Assembly: GCF_030546645.1 (NCBI RefSeq)
Contig: NZ_JAUOTO010000008.1
Span: 368,606-432,605, forward strand
Length of the DNA: 64,000 bases
Source of the DNA: Flavitalea plasmicola
GTDB taxonomy: Bacteria; Bacteroidota; Bacteroidia; Chitinophagales; Chitinophagaceae
Direction of reading: 5' to 3'
The position numbers and the translations under genes were made by a program. The notes under the pieces are model-generated. The model was not told the origin of the DNA and made no database searches. It saw only the letters and a list, made by a program, of their open reading frames with translations. This document shows, piece by piece, positions 28,368-36,727 of the stretch (the stretch's first letter is position 1; each line of letters starts with the position of its first letter).

Positions 28368-30648
28368 ACGTACCCCGCAACTTTACACCCAAAGGGGTCC
28401 CGGGCGTAAAACAGATCTCATCGACAGGCTGCGCCTCCCCTTTCAGACGGGTGGTGGTATCGAATTGGGCTTCTTTCCATTTTGTATTTAAGATATTATT
28501 GATCACGAAGCCAATCTCGTACTTCTTCCTCGTAAAGTTAATGACAGCGTCAGCGACAAAATATCCCACTGCCTTAAGGCTATAATCCTCATTGGCCGGC
28601 CGGTTGCCCATCATCCTGTAGCGCAGGCTTCCGTTGAAGCCGTTCTTTCTGGTATAGGTTACTCCTCCGGCGCTTGTCCATACAGGCGCCAGGGGAATAT
28701 ACGCTGCTCCTTTCGGATTACCGGGAGCTCTCCCATGGGAATAATTCAGGTCCAAGTCAATATACACCGACCTGGCAGGCTGGTACCTTCCGGAAAGATC
28801 AAAACCCACACGACGCGTCCGGCCGCTAAAGCCAACATCACCTCCATCTCCATTATATACGAATTCCTGCTGCAGATAGATGTACCAAATGCATGCATTG
28901 ACCAGGACGTCCTTCAGCGGTTTGATCGCCGTTCCCAGGTCGACGCCATAGACGGCAGGCAGGGTGGCGGAGCCATTTTTCACAACCGCCACCCTTGCAT
29001 CATTCGAATGGAAGCCGCGTCCGGTGGTCAGATAAAATTGGGTCTTTCCATTGAGATGATAATAAATATTAAGCTTGGGGCTGATCGTATGCGCACTTTC
29101 CTTATAAGTGCCGATCCCTGGCAGCGTAATATCGCGGACGGTTTTATTATCATATTGGTGAAAGAATTTGTCAAAACGTAGCCCTGCATTGATGCTGAAA
29201 CGCTCGTTAAAGGTGAAGGTCTCGCTGGCATAGGACGCAATATCCGTCACATTGATGTCGCCCAGCTTTATCTGCTGCAGCGTGACAAGCCGGTCGAGGG
29301 TATGGGATAATCCGGAATGGTGAATAAGATCCTGCCGTATATTCACGCCGGCTTCCGTAGTAACCTTTGTGGCGCCGGTATAACCAGTGTGTTCATAACT
29401 ACCGTTGTATCCAAAGAGGTCCCTTGCCTCCTTTTGTCCGATCTCATCCCCATTTATGGTATCCACCAAAAAGAAAGTGAAGTTGGTATGCAGATCGAAA
29501 TGGTAATTGGAATAAAACACCTGGTTCCTGAAGAGGTCTCCATTGGCGCAGGAAGTGACGAGCGCTACATTGACATTGGTACGGCAAGTCTCACCCCCTT
29601 CCGACGGATCGATGGCCCCGTAGAATCCGATGATATGTTCGGACACAGCCCTATCAGGGATCTGTCCCGAAGCACTCCACTTGCTCCGGAAGGTGGTCGC
29701 TGAAACAGTAAGGTAATGGTGTTCCGAAATTTTTCCATTGTACTTTGTGAATAAATTGAAGCGTTTGAAGTGCTGGGGGTTGTCAAAATATCCGTCTGAA
29801 TATCCATATTCCGAAGCTGCATACCAGGATTGCTGCCGGGCTCTGGCTTTTTCACGCAAGAGATTGAAGAGGCCTAAAAAGCGAAAAGTATTGAACATGC
29901 CGCCCTCCGCCTTAATACTGTTGCCGGGCAGCGACTCCCGGGTATTAAAATCAACAAAGCCTGTGGTACAAAAATCACCTTTGGCGGCCGTATACGGACC
30001 TTTTTTAAAATTTACGCTTTCAATTGTCTCGGGTATGATGAAATGACTGTCGGCATAACCCTGCCCATGCGCATGGGAAGACATATTGATGGGCATTCCA
30101 TCTACGTCCTCCCTGAGATCGGTGCCGTGATCCGCGTCGAATCCCCGTACCAATATCTGCTCTGCCTTGCCCCCTCCCTGATGCTGGCTGATCACCATCC
30201 CGGGGATGATCCGTAAGACCTCCTGTGAATTATTTACGCCCCGCATGGCGATATCGGCCTTGCTGATGGACCTGTATTGCTCTCCCGGCTGCGAAGAGAC
30301 GGTCACCGTGCTTAAAGCTATATTTTGAGCGTTGAGGGAAATATGAAGTTCCGGAACTTTAAGATCCGCAAGAGATACAGTTCTTGTTTCGTAACCAATG
30401 GAAGATATCACGATGCTTTCGGGTGTTCCTTTAATATGCATGAAGTGAAAATTTCCGGCCTGATCAGTCATCCCGGTGACCTGTCCGGGCATTAAGGTCA
30501 CGTTGATCCCCTCCAGCGGTTGCATGCTTGCGGCGTCGGTGATATTCCCTCTGAGCGTTGTAAGGATGGATTGTGCGCCCGCCGGCTGCAATACCATGAC
30601 AAGCACGAGTAAATTCACCAGCATAAAACGCGTACACCTGAAATTCAT
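28357..30648 (-). CDS. TonB-dependent receptor with carboxypeptidase-like N-terminal domain
   Basis: The ATG at 30648 gives a 763-residue protein; the frame also has a TTG two codons earlier. It has a signal peptide (about 1-26, ending PAGAQ), a carboxypeptidase-regulatory-like domain (about 30-110), a TonB plug (about 120-235; MRGVNNSQEVLRIIPGMVIS, LVRGFDADHGTDLREDVDG, NFKKGPYTAAKGDF) and a barrel ending in Phe. At this length it is a classical receptor rather than SusC, and no SusD is nearby. It is divergent from the DUF4331/TPR/HupE genes, which suggests a shared function, possibly metal or metallophore uptake (inference). Confidence 0.88.
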   Translation of the reverse strand: MNFRCTRFMLVNLLVLVMVLQPAGAQSILTTLRGNITDAASMQPLEGINVTLMPGQVTGMTDQAGNFHFMHIKGTPESIVISSIGYETRTVSLADLKVPELHISLNAQNIALSTVTVSSQPGEQYRSISKADIAMRGVNNSQEVLRIIPGMVISQHQGGGKAEQILVRGFDADHGTDLREDVDGMPINMSSHAHGQGYADSHFIIPETIESVNFKKGPYTAAKGDFCTTGFVDFNTRESLPGNSIKAEGGMFNTFRFLGLFNLLREKARARQQSWYAASEYGYSDGYFDNPQHFKRFNLFTKYNGKISEHHYLTVSATTFRSKWSASGQIPDRAVSEHIIGFYGAIDPSEGGETCRTNVNVALVTSCANGDLFRNQVFYSNYHFDLHTNFTFFLVDTINGDEIGQKEARDLFGYNGSYEHTGYTGATKVTTEAGVNIRQDLIHHSGLSHTLDRLVTLQQIKLGDINVTDIASYASETFTFNERFSINAGLRFDKFFHQYDNKTVRDITLPGIGTYKESAHTISPKLNIYYHLNGKTQFYLTTGRGFHSNDARVAVVKNGSATLPAVYGVDLGTAIKPLKDVLVNACIWYIYLQQEFVYNGDGGDVGFSGRTRRVGFDLSGRYQPARSVYIDLDLNYSHGRAPGNPKGAAYIPLAPVWTSAGGVTYTRKNGFNGSLRYRMMGNRPANEDYSLKAVGYFVADAVINFTRKKYEIGFVINNILNTKWKEAQFDTTTRLKGEAQPVDEICFTPGTPLGVKLRGTFNF

Positions 30649-30872
30649 ATACAAAACTTTTAGGGACCCGCCCGGAAACGTACGAACAAAATGTCGCGCC
30701 GGATTTTGAGACCGGATATAGAAATATATCCTGACAAATAAAATCTCCCCACTCCGATTTACCGTAGTTTATGGGACCTATGCATAGCGTTTCCCGTCCT
30801 ACCTAAACACATTTTACAATCCCTACCCTGTTCAGGTTCCTGTCATTTATTTATTAAAGTAAAAATCTGTTT

Positions 30873-33050
30873 ATGAATCAGCAATTCAATACTGGAAGAG
30901 GGATCGTGGCCTTTATGGCCGTCGTTTGTCTGGTGGCTGTTTCCGGTGTCTTGATGTCTTCCAGCCACCGGGAAGCGCCGATGATTGCCAATGATCCGCT
31001 CGCCGACAACACCGATCTGTATGCATTCCGAAGTCCGGATCACCCGGACAAGATAACGATCCTTGCCAATTACATTCCCGCTCAATTGCCCTTCAACGGC
31101 CCCAACTATTACCAATTCGGCGAGGACATTCGTTATGAGATCCACATCGACAACGATGTCAGTACCAAAGGGGATGATATTGTTTACCGGTTCACGTTTC
31201 ACAAAACCAACCAGGACCCTACTACTTTCTTTAATATCCGTTTGGGAAAGCAGAACCTGAAAACCACTTACACTTTGGAGAAAAGCCGGGAATGGGGAAG
31301 AGGATTTGAGACCATTGTCCGCAATGGCATCGTGCCCCCGCCAAACATCGGACCCCGTTCGATCAGTTCGCCGGTGGGCCTTGACGTAGGGGACTACAAT
31401 ACATTAATTAATAGCGCTATTACCACGGCAAGCACAGGAGAGAAGGTTTTTTGCGGCACGGCAGATGATCCCTTCTTCGTCGACTTGGGTGGGATTTTCG
31501 ATCTGGGGGATGCACCACGGACGACGGGCACCAGGCCAATGGACGCATTGAAATGCAAGAATGTGTCTGTCATCGCCCTGCAGGTGGATATCGCCGATCT
31601 GCAAAAAGACCACAAATCCGTCAGCCAGGCAAAGAACATCCTGGATCCGGATTATGTCATCGGGGTATGGGCTTCCGCCAGCAGAAAGAAGATCAGGACA
31701 CTTAACAAGCCAAGGGTCGAAGAGGACCACTATGGTGGAAGAAATGACCGGGACGGCCGGGACGACCATGACTGGGACGATCATAGCAGGGACCTTGAAT
31801 CTTCATTCGGACCCTGGGTGCAGATCTCAAGATTAGGTATGCCGCTCACAAATGAAGCGGTCATTCCCATCGGCAAAAAAGACCTCTGGAATTTCTTAAC
31901 GCCCTATGAAGACCTGCCCAACATCAAAACATTCGGGAATTACTTTTATAATCCTGAATTGGCTTTGTATATGGATGATACTTACTTTGGAGGCGCCGTT
32001 CCGGCATTGAAGTCCCTGCGCATTCAAAGAAATTCATTGGGTGCTTTTGGGTTTGGGAACAACCAGGATGGGTTGTATGGCCTGAAAGGAAGTGCGTCCC
32101 TGGCAGGTACCGCGCTGGATGATGCTGCCTTTGGAAAATTGCTGCTGCCCGCGCCTAGATCTCCCCGGTCGGTGGACTTATGGCCCATCTTCCATACAGG
32201 CGTGCCTAATTTGCGGCCTTATCAGCTAGCCACCGGCAAGAAAGGAAATCCTTTGGCTGCCGGCAAGCCTTTCATCAGCAATTTTCTGCCGAATGGAGGG
32301 GATATGCTGCGTTTGAATATGGCGGTCCCCCCCACCCCGAGAAATGATCCGAAGTTCAGTGCGCTCGGATTGGTTCAGGCTGCTGTTTTGGGCCTTACTG
32401 ACACCCTTTACAATAAGAACCTTTCTCTCCAGTTCATCCCAAACATGGACGGCTTCCCCAATGGAAGAAGGTTGGAAGACGATGTTACCAGGATCGAGCT
32501 GCAAGCCGTCAGTGGAGTGGTCCTTGCCGCCATAGGATTGTGGTATGATGATTATAAGGGAGGCGCAAATCCTGTCACCACCGATCTGGTGAACGTGCTG
32601 ACTTATAACACCGGTGTGAACACCAACGACACCACTTTTAAAATGTCCTTCCCCTACGTGCAGACGCCATGGTCGGGATCGAACAATTGTTGCGGTGTCC
32701 CTGCTGAGTATAATAAGAACAATACGGTCGCCTCTTCCCTGGATGAATCGGATGTTTATAAATCAACTCCTACGCTGGAAATTTCAGCGCCGGAAATCTT
32801 CGTCAGCGCATCTCCTAATCCTTTTGTCGACAACAATACGATCAGGTACCATCTCGAAACCACCTCCCAGGTGAAGATCGAAATATATGACGCAACCGGG
32901 AGACTAATGAAGGTCCTGGTCGACGGAAAAATGCAGCCGGGTACTTATTCGGTTCCCTGGAATGCATCCAACATGGCGAAAGGCGCCTATTTCATCAACG
33001 CCGTTCGCAACGGCAGCCCCAGACAAACAATTCAGGTCGTTAAAGAATAA
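30873..33050 (+). CDS. DUF4331 protein with C-terminal type IX secretion sorting domain
   Basis: This 725-residue protein has an N-terminal hydrophobic segment (about 8-30), then the DUF4331 signature SSHREAPMIANDPLADNTDLYAFRS in two parts and long beta-rich regions. Residues about 283-308 are an unusual His/Asp/Arg-rich stretch (DHYGG...DGRDDHDWDDHSRD). The last 80 residues are a Por/T9SS sorting domain (SASPNPFVDNNTIRYH, IEIYDATGRLMKVLVDG, KGAYFINAV), so it is probably sent to the cell surface or outside by type IX secretion. DUF4331 has no assigned activity. A TPR gene and a HupE-like gene follow on the same strand. Confidence 0.85.
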   Translation: MNQQFNTGRGIVAFMAVVCLVAVSGVLMSSSHREAPMIANDPLADNTDLYAFRSPDHPDKITILANYIPAQLPFNGPNYYQFGEDIRYEIHIDNDVSTKGDDIVYRFTFHKTNQDPTTFFNIRLGKQNLKTTYTLEKSREWGRGFETIVRNGIVPPPNIGPRSISSPVGLDVGDYNTLINSAITTASTGEKVFCGTADDPFFVDLGGIFDLGDAPRTTGTRPMDALKCKNVSVIALQVDIADLQKDHKSVSQAKNILDPDYVIGVWASASRKKIRTLNKPRVEEDHYGGRNDRDGRDDHDWDDHSRDLESSFGPWVQISRLGMPLTNEAVIPIGKKDLWNFLTPYEDLPNIKTFGNYFYNPELALYMDDTYFGGAVPALKSLRIQRNSLGAFGFGNNQDGLYGLKGSASLAGTALDDAAFGKLLLPAPRSPRSVDLWPIFHTGVPNLRPYQLATGKKGNPLAAGKPFISNFLPNGGDMLRLNMAVPPTPRNDPKFSALGLVQAAVLGLTDTLYNKNLSLQFIPNMDGFPNGRRLEDDVTRIELQAVSGVVLAAIGLWYDDYKGGANPVTTDLVNVLTYNTGVNTNDTTFKMSFPYVQTPWSGSNNCCGVPAEYNKNNTVASSLDESDVYKSTPTLEISAPEIFVSASPNPFVDNNTIRYHLETTSQVKIEIYDATGRLMKVLVDGKMQPGTYSVPWNASNMAKGAYFINAVRNGSPRQTIQVVKE

Positions 33051-33062
33051 ACAATCACATTG

Positions 33063-33097
33063 GAAGCAGGCCCGTCTGTCAATAACGGGCCTGCTTC
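33063..33097 (+). terminator. Perfect 12-bp stem-loop between the DUF4331 and TPR genes
   Basis: GAAGCAGGCCCG (33063-33074) and CGGGCCTGCTTC (33086-33097) pair perfectly with an 11-base loop, starting 12 bp after the DUF4331 stop. There is no T-tract after it, so it may be a weak or factor-dependent terminator, or an RNA-stability element that sets lower expression of the TPR and HupE genes. Confidence 0.6.
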
Positions 33098-33116
33098 TAT
33101 CAGAACTATCAAAATT

Positions 33117-34496
33117 ATGAACAAGAAATATTGGTATGCCATCAGCCTGGTCGCTATGGTCCTGGCGATAGCCGTCATTGCCATCGGATATAATACCCGG
33201 GAAAATAAACTGGACGACTTGCTGGAAAGAAAAGTCGCTTTCGCGGGTTCAAACGAATGGGCCATCCGACGGGATTATGTCACTGCTTTGCGGAGTAAGA
33301 TTAAAAAGGATCCGACGGATACGAAATCTATTCTTGCGCTCACTACCCTTTTTGTCCAGGAAGCCCGGATCACCGGTAATTATATGTATTATGACAGAGC
33401 CGCTTTGAAATGCGTCAACAAGGTATTGCAGCAGGATTCCTTAAACTTTGAGGCTTTATCATTGAAGTCCCTTGTTTATTTATCCCAGCACCATTTCGCC
33501 GATGGACTGGCATTGGCTGAGAAAGCTCAAAAGATCAACCCCTTCAATGCTTTTATTTATGGATTGCTGATAGATGGAAATGTGGAAATGGGACATTATG
33601 ATTCGGCAGTGGCAAATGCTGACAGAATGGTGTCCGTTCGGCCGGACATAAGATCCTACTCACGTATCTCCTATCTGCGGGAGATCCACGGAGATTACGC
33701 GGGAGCGATCGATGCGATGAAAATGGCGGTGGATGCAGGTGGCCAGGGTGATGAGACTACTGAATGGGCAAGGATACAACTAGGCCGGTTATATGAGTAT
33801 ACAGGGGACCTTAAGAACGCGGAAATGCATTACACGATTGCATTGGATGAAAGACCGGGTTATGCGTTTGCCTGGTCCGGCCTGGCGAGAGTGGCTGTCG
33901 CCGGCAAAAGATATTCGAAGGCGATCGAATATTACAGAACAGCGGATTCATTGATCAACGATTACTCCATCAAAGAAGAATGGGCGGATGCGTATAAACT
34001 CGCCGGTAAAGAAGAAAGCGCGGATTCTCTCACGGCCATTGTCGTCAACGAGCTCAGCAAGGACGAACAGAACAGCCTGAACAATGACGATATTGGCCAT
34101 TATGCAGATCGGGAATTAGCCTACGCTTATTTAAAGCTCAAAAAATATGACCAAGCCCTGGGACATGCGCTGATAGAATACAACCGACGGCCAGCTAATA
34201 TTGATGTCAACGAGACGGTGGCCTGGATGTATTATTGCAAAAAGCAATATCCGGAAGCGTTGCCCTATCTTAAGACGGCTTTGACGACACACAGCAAGAA
34301 CCCCGTTTTGCTTTGCCGCGCCGGTTTGATCTATGCAAGCACCGGCCACCGCACTGAAGCAAAGGCGCTGTTGGAGCAGGGATTGGCAAATGACCCTAAT
34401 ATTTCCGGAGCATTAAAAAAGGAAAGCCTCGACACCCTGCGCTCCTTACAGCAAGATCAAGCCACCGGTCACTTACATTCAACCAAGATCATTTGA
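33117..34496 (+). CDS. Membrane-anchored TPR-repeat protein
   Basis: The ATG at 33117 gives 459 residues. An upstream in-frame TTG lies before the stem-loop and is unlikely. An N-terminal hydrophobic segment (about residues 4-26, YWYAISLVAMVLAIAVIAIGY) works as an uncleaved anchor or signal, followed by several tetratricopeptide-like helical repeats (for example YYDRAALKCVNKVLQQD, GLALAEKAQKINPFNAFIYG, GDLKNAEMHYTIALDERPGY, YPEALPYLKTALTTHSKNP). TPR proteins scaffold protein complexes. The stop overlaps the HupE-like start by 4 bp (TTGA), so the two are translationally coupled. Confidence 0.85.
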   Translation: MNKKYWYAISLVAMVLAIAVIAIGYNTRENKLDDLLERKVAFAGSNEWAIRRDYVTALRSKIKKDPTDTKSILALTTLFVQEARITGNYMYYDRAALKCVNKVLQQDSLNFEALSLKSLVYLSQHHFADGLALAEKAQKINPFNAFIYGLLIDGNVEMGHYDSAVANADRMVSVRPDIRSYSRISYLREIHGDYAGAIDAMKMAVDAGGQGDETTEWARIQLGRLYEYTGDLKNAEMHYTIALDERPGYAFAWSGLARVAVAGKRYSKAIEYYRTADSLINDYSIKEEWADAYKLAGKEESADSLTAIVVNELSKDEQNSLNNDDIGHYADRELAYAYLKLKKYDQALGHALIEYNRRPANIDVNETVAWMYYCKKQYPEALPYLKTALTTHSKNPVLLCRAGLIYASTGHRTEAKALLEQGLANDPNISGALKKESLDTLRSLQQDQATGHLHSTKII

Positions 34497-35164
34497 AAAC
34501 ACGTACAACATACGCAATCCTGTTACTTTTGCCGGTGACGCTGTTATCTCTTCCAATGGCTGTCCAGGGGCACGCCATCAATTATGCCCTGGAAAAAGCC
34601 CCTGTCTCGCACGTGGTTTGGTTTTATCTGAAATTAGGGGTCCAACACATCATCCCTTTCGGAACAGACCATATCCTGTTCGTAGCCAGCCTTTGCCTGC
34701 TCAGCACCCGCGCCAAAACCATCCTTTGGCAGGCGACGGCATTTACCGTGGCCCACTCTGTTACATTGGCCTTAAGCATGAAAGGCATCCTGGTTGCCCC
34801 TGGCGCAGTCGTCGAACCCGTCATCGCCCTGTCAATCATGTTTGTGGCAATTGAAAATATGCTGTTAAGCGAGTTGAAACCCTGGCGGATAGCCATCGTG
34901 TTCCTGTTTGGACTGATCCACGGTATGGGCTTTGCAAGCGCCCTGAATGAGATCGGCCTTCCCGGGAATCAATTCTACACATCTGTACTGTCTTTCAACG
35001 CAGGCGTGGAGATCGGTCAGGTGATCGTTATCGCCTGCGTATTCCTGCCGGTGATTATTCCTTTCGGAAAGAGAACCTGGTACAGGAAATTCGTTGTATA
35101 TCCGGCATCGATCCTTATAGCGTTGATTGCCGGCTACTGGGTCTTCAAACGGTCTTTTATTTAA
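34493..35164 (+). CDS. HupE/UreJ-family membrane protein
   Basis: This 223-residue protein starts with TTG inside the TTGA overlap with the TPR gene. It has a signal-like first helix (ending VQGHA) and about six more helices. Conserved HupE/UreJ motifs are present: FGTDHILFVASL, FTVAHSVTLALS, GLIHGMGFASALNEIG and SFNAGVEIGQVIVIA, with His residues in the first three. HupE/UreJ proteins are thought to move nickel or other divalent metals in hydrogenase and urease loci. No such enzyme is seen here, so a copper, nickel or other metal role is open. Confidence 0.85.
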   Translation: MKTRTTYAILLLLPVTLLSLPMAVQGHAINYALEKAPVSHVVWFYLKLGVQHIIPFGTDHILFVASLCLLSTRAKTILWQATAFTVAHSVTLALSMKGILVAPGAVVEPVIALSIMFVAIENMLLSELKPWRIAIVFLFGLIHGMGFASALNEIGLPGNQFYTSVLSFNAGVEIGQVIVIACVFLPVIIPFGKRTWYRKFVVYPASILIALIAGYWVFKRSFI

Positions 35165-35267
35165 AAAACGCCATCCTGCCTGGGGACAAGCTGACTTTTA
35201 CGCTTGAAAAAAAGCAATAAACCGTTGTATTTTACGTTTTTGCATCGTAACAAACGATCCTATCCTG

Positions 35268-36116
35268 ATGAAGACCTTCATTATCGTACTCGCCTTAGTC
35301 ATAGCCGCTGCCATCGGTTGGTATATTTTCAACTATTACCAGTCTTCCAATTCCAAGCCAGTCGTAGTCAACACTAAAAGCACGGACACCATGTTCATTG
35401 TGCGGGACTCGATCATCAATGCCGGCACTTACGACTCGATCCCTTCCGGATTCTACCAGGGCATGCTTCCCTGTAAGAACTGTGACGGCATCCAGCGAAC
35501 GATCCTGTTCACAAATGATGACCATTACAAAATGGAAGAGTTGAATTGGGGAAAGGGAACGCCGGCCAGGGCCGTCAAAGGCACCTGGGAAAAGGAGAAG
35601 GAAAAGGGGCATTTCAGATTATATGAAAATGATAAGCCCATCGCGGAATACCGGCTCTCGAAAGATAGCCTGATCAATACCAGGAGCTACGGGATCCAGA
35701 TACCCGACTCTCTGTCGCATCAATATGCACTGTTCCGGAAGAATACGGCGCCGGAAAACGTCTCCTGGGTACGGCGGCGGTCCGAAGGCGTGGAGATCCT
35801 TGGCACCGGCGGCGACCCCTACTGGAGCGTGGAGATCGACAAAGATAAATACGTCCTCTTCAAAGCGCCGTCGCTCCAACGACCAGTGATCGTGCCCATC
35901 GAGAAGCCGCTGCCGGCAAAAGACAGCCTGGTCTACTCCATTAGCACCGACGGAGGCAATCTGCTCAAGGTATCGATTGCACCCGGTTTCTGCACCGATG
36001 GGCTCAGTGATCATATCTACGAATACCACATGACCGTCACCTATAAAGGGCAGACATATAAGGGCTGCGCGGTATTGCTGGACAAGGGGATGATCGTGGA
36101 AAATAACAGGAAATAA
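35268..36116 (+). CDS. NlpE-like protein fused to a COG3650-type domain
   Basis: This 282-residue protein has an N-terminal membrane helix (about 3-22) rather than a lipobox. An NlpE N-terminal domain follows (about 58-150) with the Cys pair of GMLPCKNCDG (Cys69, Cys72). The C-terminal domain (about 170-275) has GGDPYWSVEI and FCTDGLSDHIYEY...GCA, which resemble the COG3650 family. NlpE of E. coli is linked to copper tolerance and Cpx envelope stress sensing. The gene lies 103 bp after the HupE-like gene, consistent with a metal or envelope-stress theme. Confidence 0.78.
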   Translation: MKTFIIVLALVIAAAIGWYIFNYYQSSNSKPVVVNTKSTDTMFIVRDSIINAGTYDSIPSGFYQGMLPCKNCDGIQRTILFTNDDHYKMEELNWGKGTPARAVKGTWEKEKEKGHFRLYENDKPIAEYRLSKDSLINTRSYGIQIPDSLSHQYALFRKNTAPENVSWVRRRSEGVEILGTGGDPYWSVEIDKDKYVLFKAPSLQRPVIVPIEKPLPAKDSLVYSISTDGGNLLKVSIAPGFCTDGLSDHIYEYHMTVTYKGQTYKGCAVLLDKGMIVENNRK

Positions 36117-36207
36117 TTCAAAGGCCCCTCTCCGGTTCTTATAAAAACAGTCGCAAACCGCCCCCATTTTGGCGTAAATGCCCCCGGCATCAGAGACCGG
36201 TCCGTTC

Positions 36208-36215
36208 TAACTTTG
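36208..36215 (+). promoter_or_regulatory. Possible -7 element before the SRPBCC gene
   Basis: TAACTTTG at 36208-36215 matches the Bacteroidota -7 consensus TAnnTTTG, 20 bp before the start codon. No TTTG lies at the expected 19-21 bp upstream, so the promoter call is tentative. Confidence 0.35.
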
Positions 36216-36235
36216 TCCGATCAAAAACATTTTTT

Positions 36236-36685
36236 ATGTCCAACAACACTGTAACGCTGCACAGAGTCCTTAAGACATCTCCGGAAAAAGTATACCGCGC
36301 ATTTACTGAAGCCCCCGCAATTGCTACCTGGCTGCCTCCTTACGGGTTTATTTGCACCGTTCACCAAATGAATGTAGAGCCTGGCGGTGCTCATAAGATG
36401 TCATTCCTGAACTTCACAACCGGAAATAGCCATTCATTCGGTGGAACATACCTGGAGATCAAACCTAATGAATACCTGAAATACACTGATAAATTTGACG
36501 ATCCACGCCTGCCAGGAGAAATGACCGTCACTGTCTCGCTCCGGAAAAATATCGCGGGTACAGAAATAAAAATTACACAGGAAGGAATTCCTTCGGTTAT
36601 ACCTGTTGAAATGTGTTATTTAGGCTGGCAGGAGTCGCTGGAAAAGCTGGCTAAGCTAGTGGAGCCCAACATACCGGATGCCTAA
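36236..36685 (+). CDS. SRPBCC (AHSA1-like) domain protein
   Basis: This 149-residue single-domain protein begins VTLHRVLKTSPEKVYRAFTEAPAIATWLPPYGF, a start typical of the AHSA1/START-like SRPBCC superfamily. It continues with GTYLEIKPNEYLKYTDKFDD and ends with the helix CYLGWQESLEKLAKLVEP. These proteins form a hydrophobic ligand cavity and often have no known substrate. It seems to be a single-gene unit that converges on the SusD gene with a 42-bp gap. Confidence 0.85.
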   Translation: MSNNTVTLHRVLKTSPEKVYRAFTEAPAIATWLPPYGFICTVHQMNVEPGGAHKMSFLNFTTGNSHSFGGTYLEIKPNEYLKYTDKFDDPRLPGEMTVTVSLRKNIAGTEIKITQEGIPSVIPVEMCYLGWQESLEKLAKLVEPNIPDA

Positions 36686-36727
36686 CCGTATCCGTGACAA
36701 CCCGTCCGCCTTTTTCCGCTCACTGCC

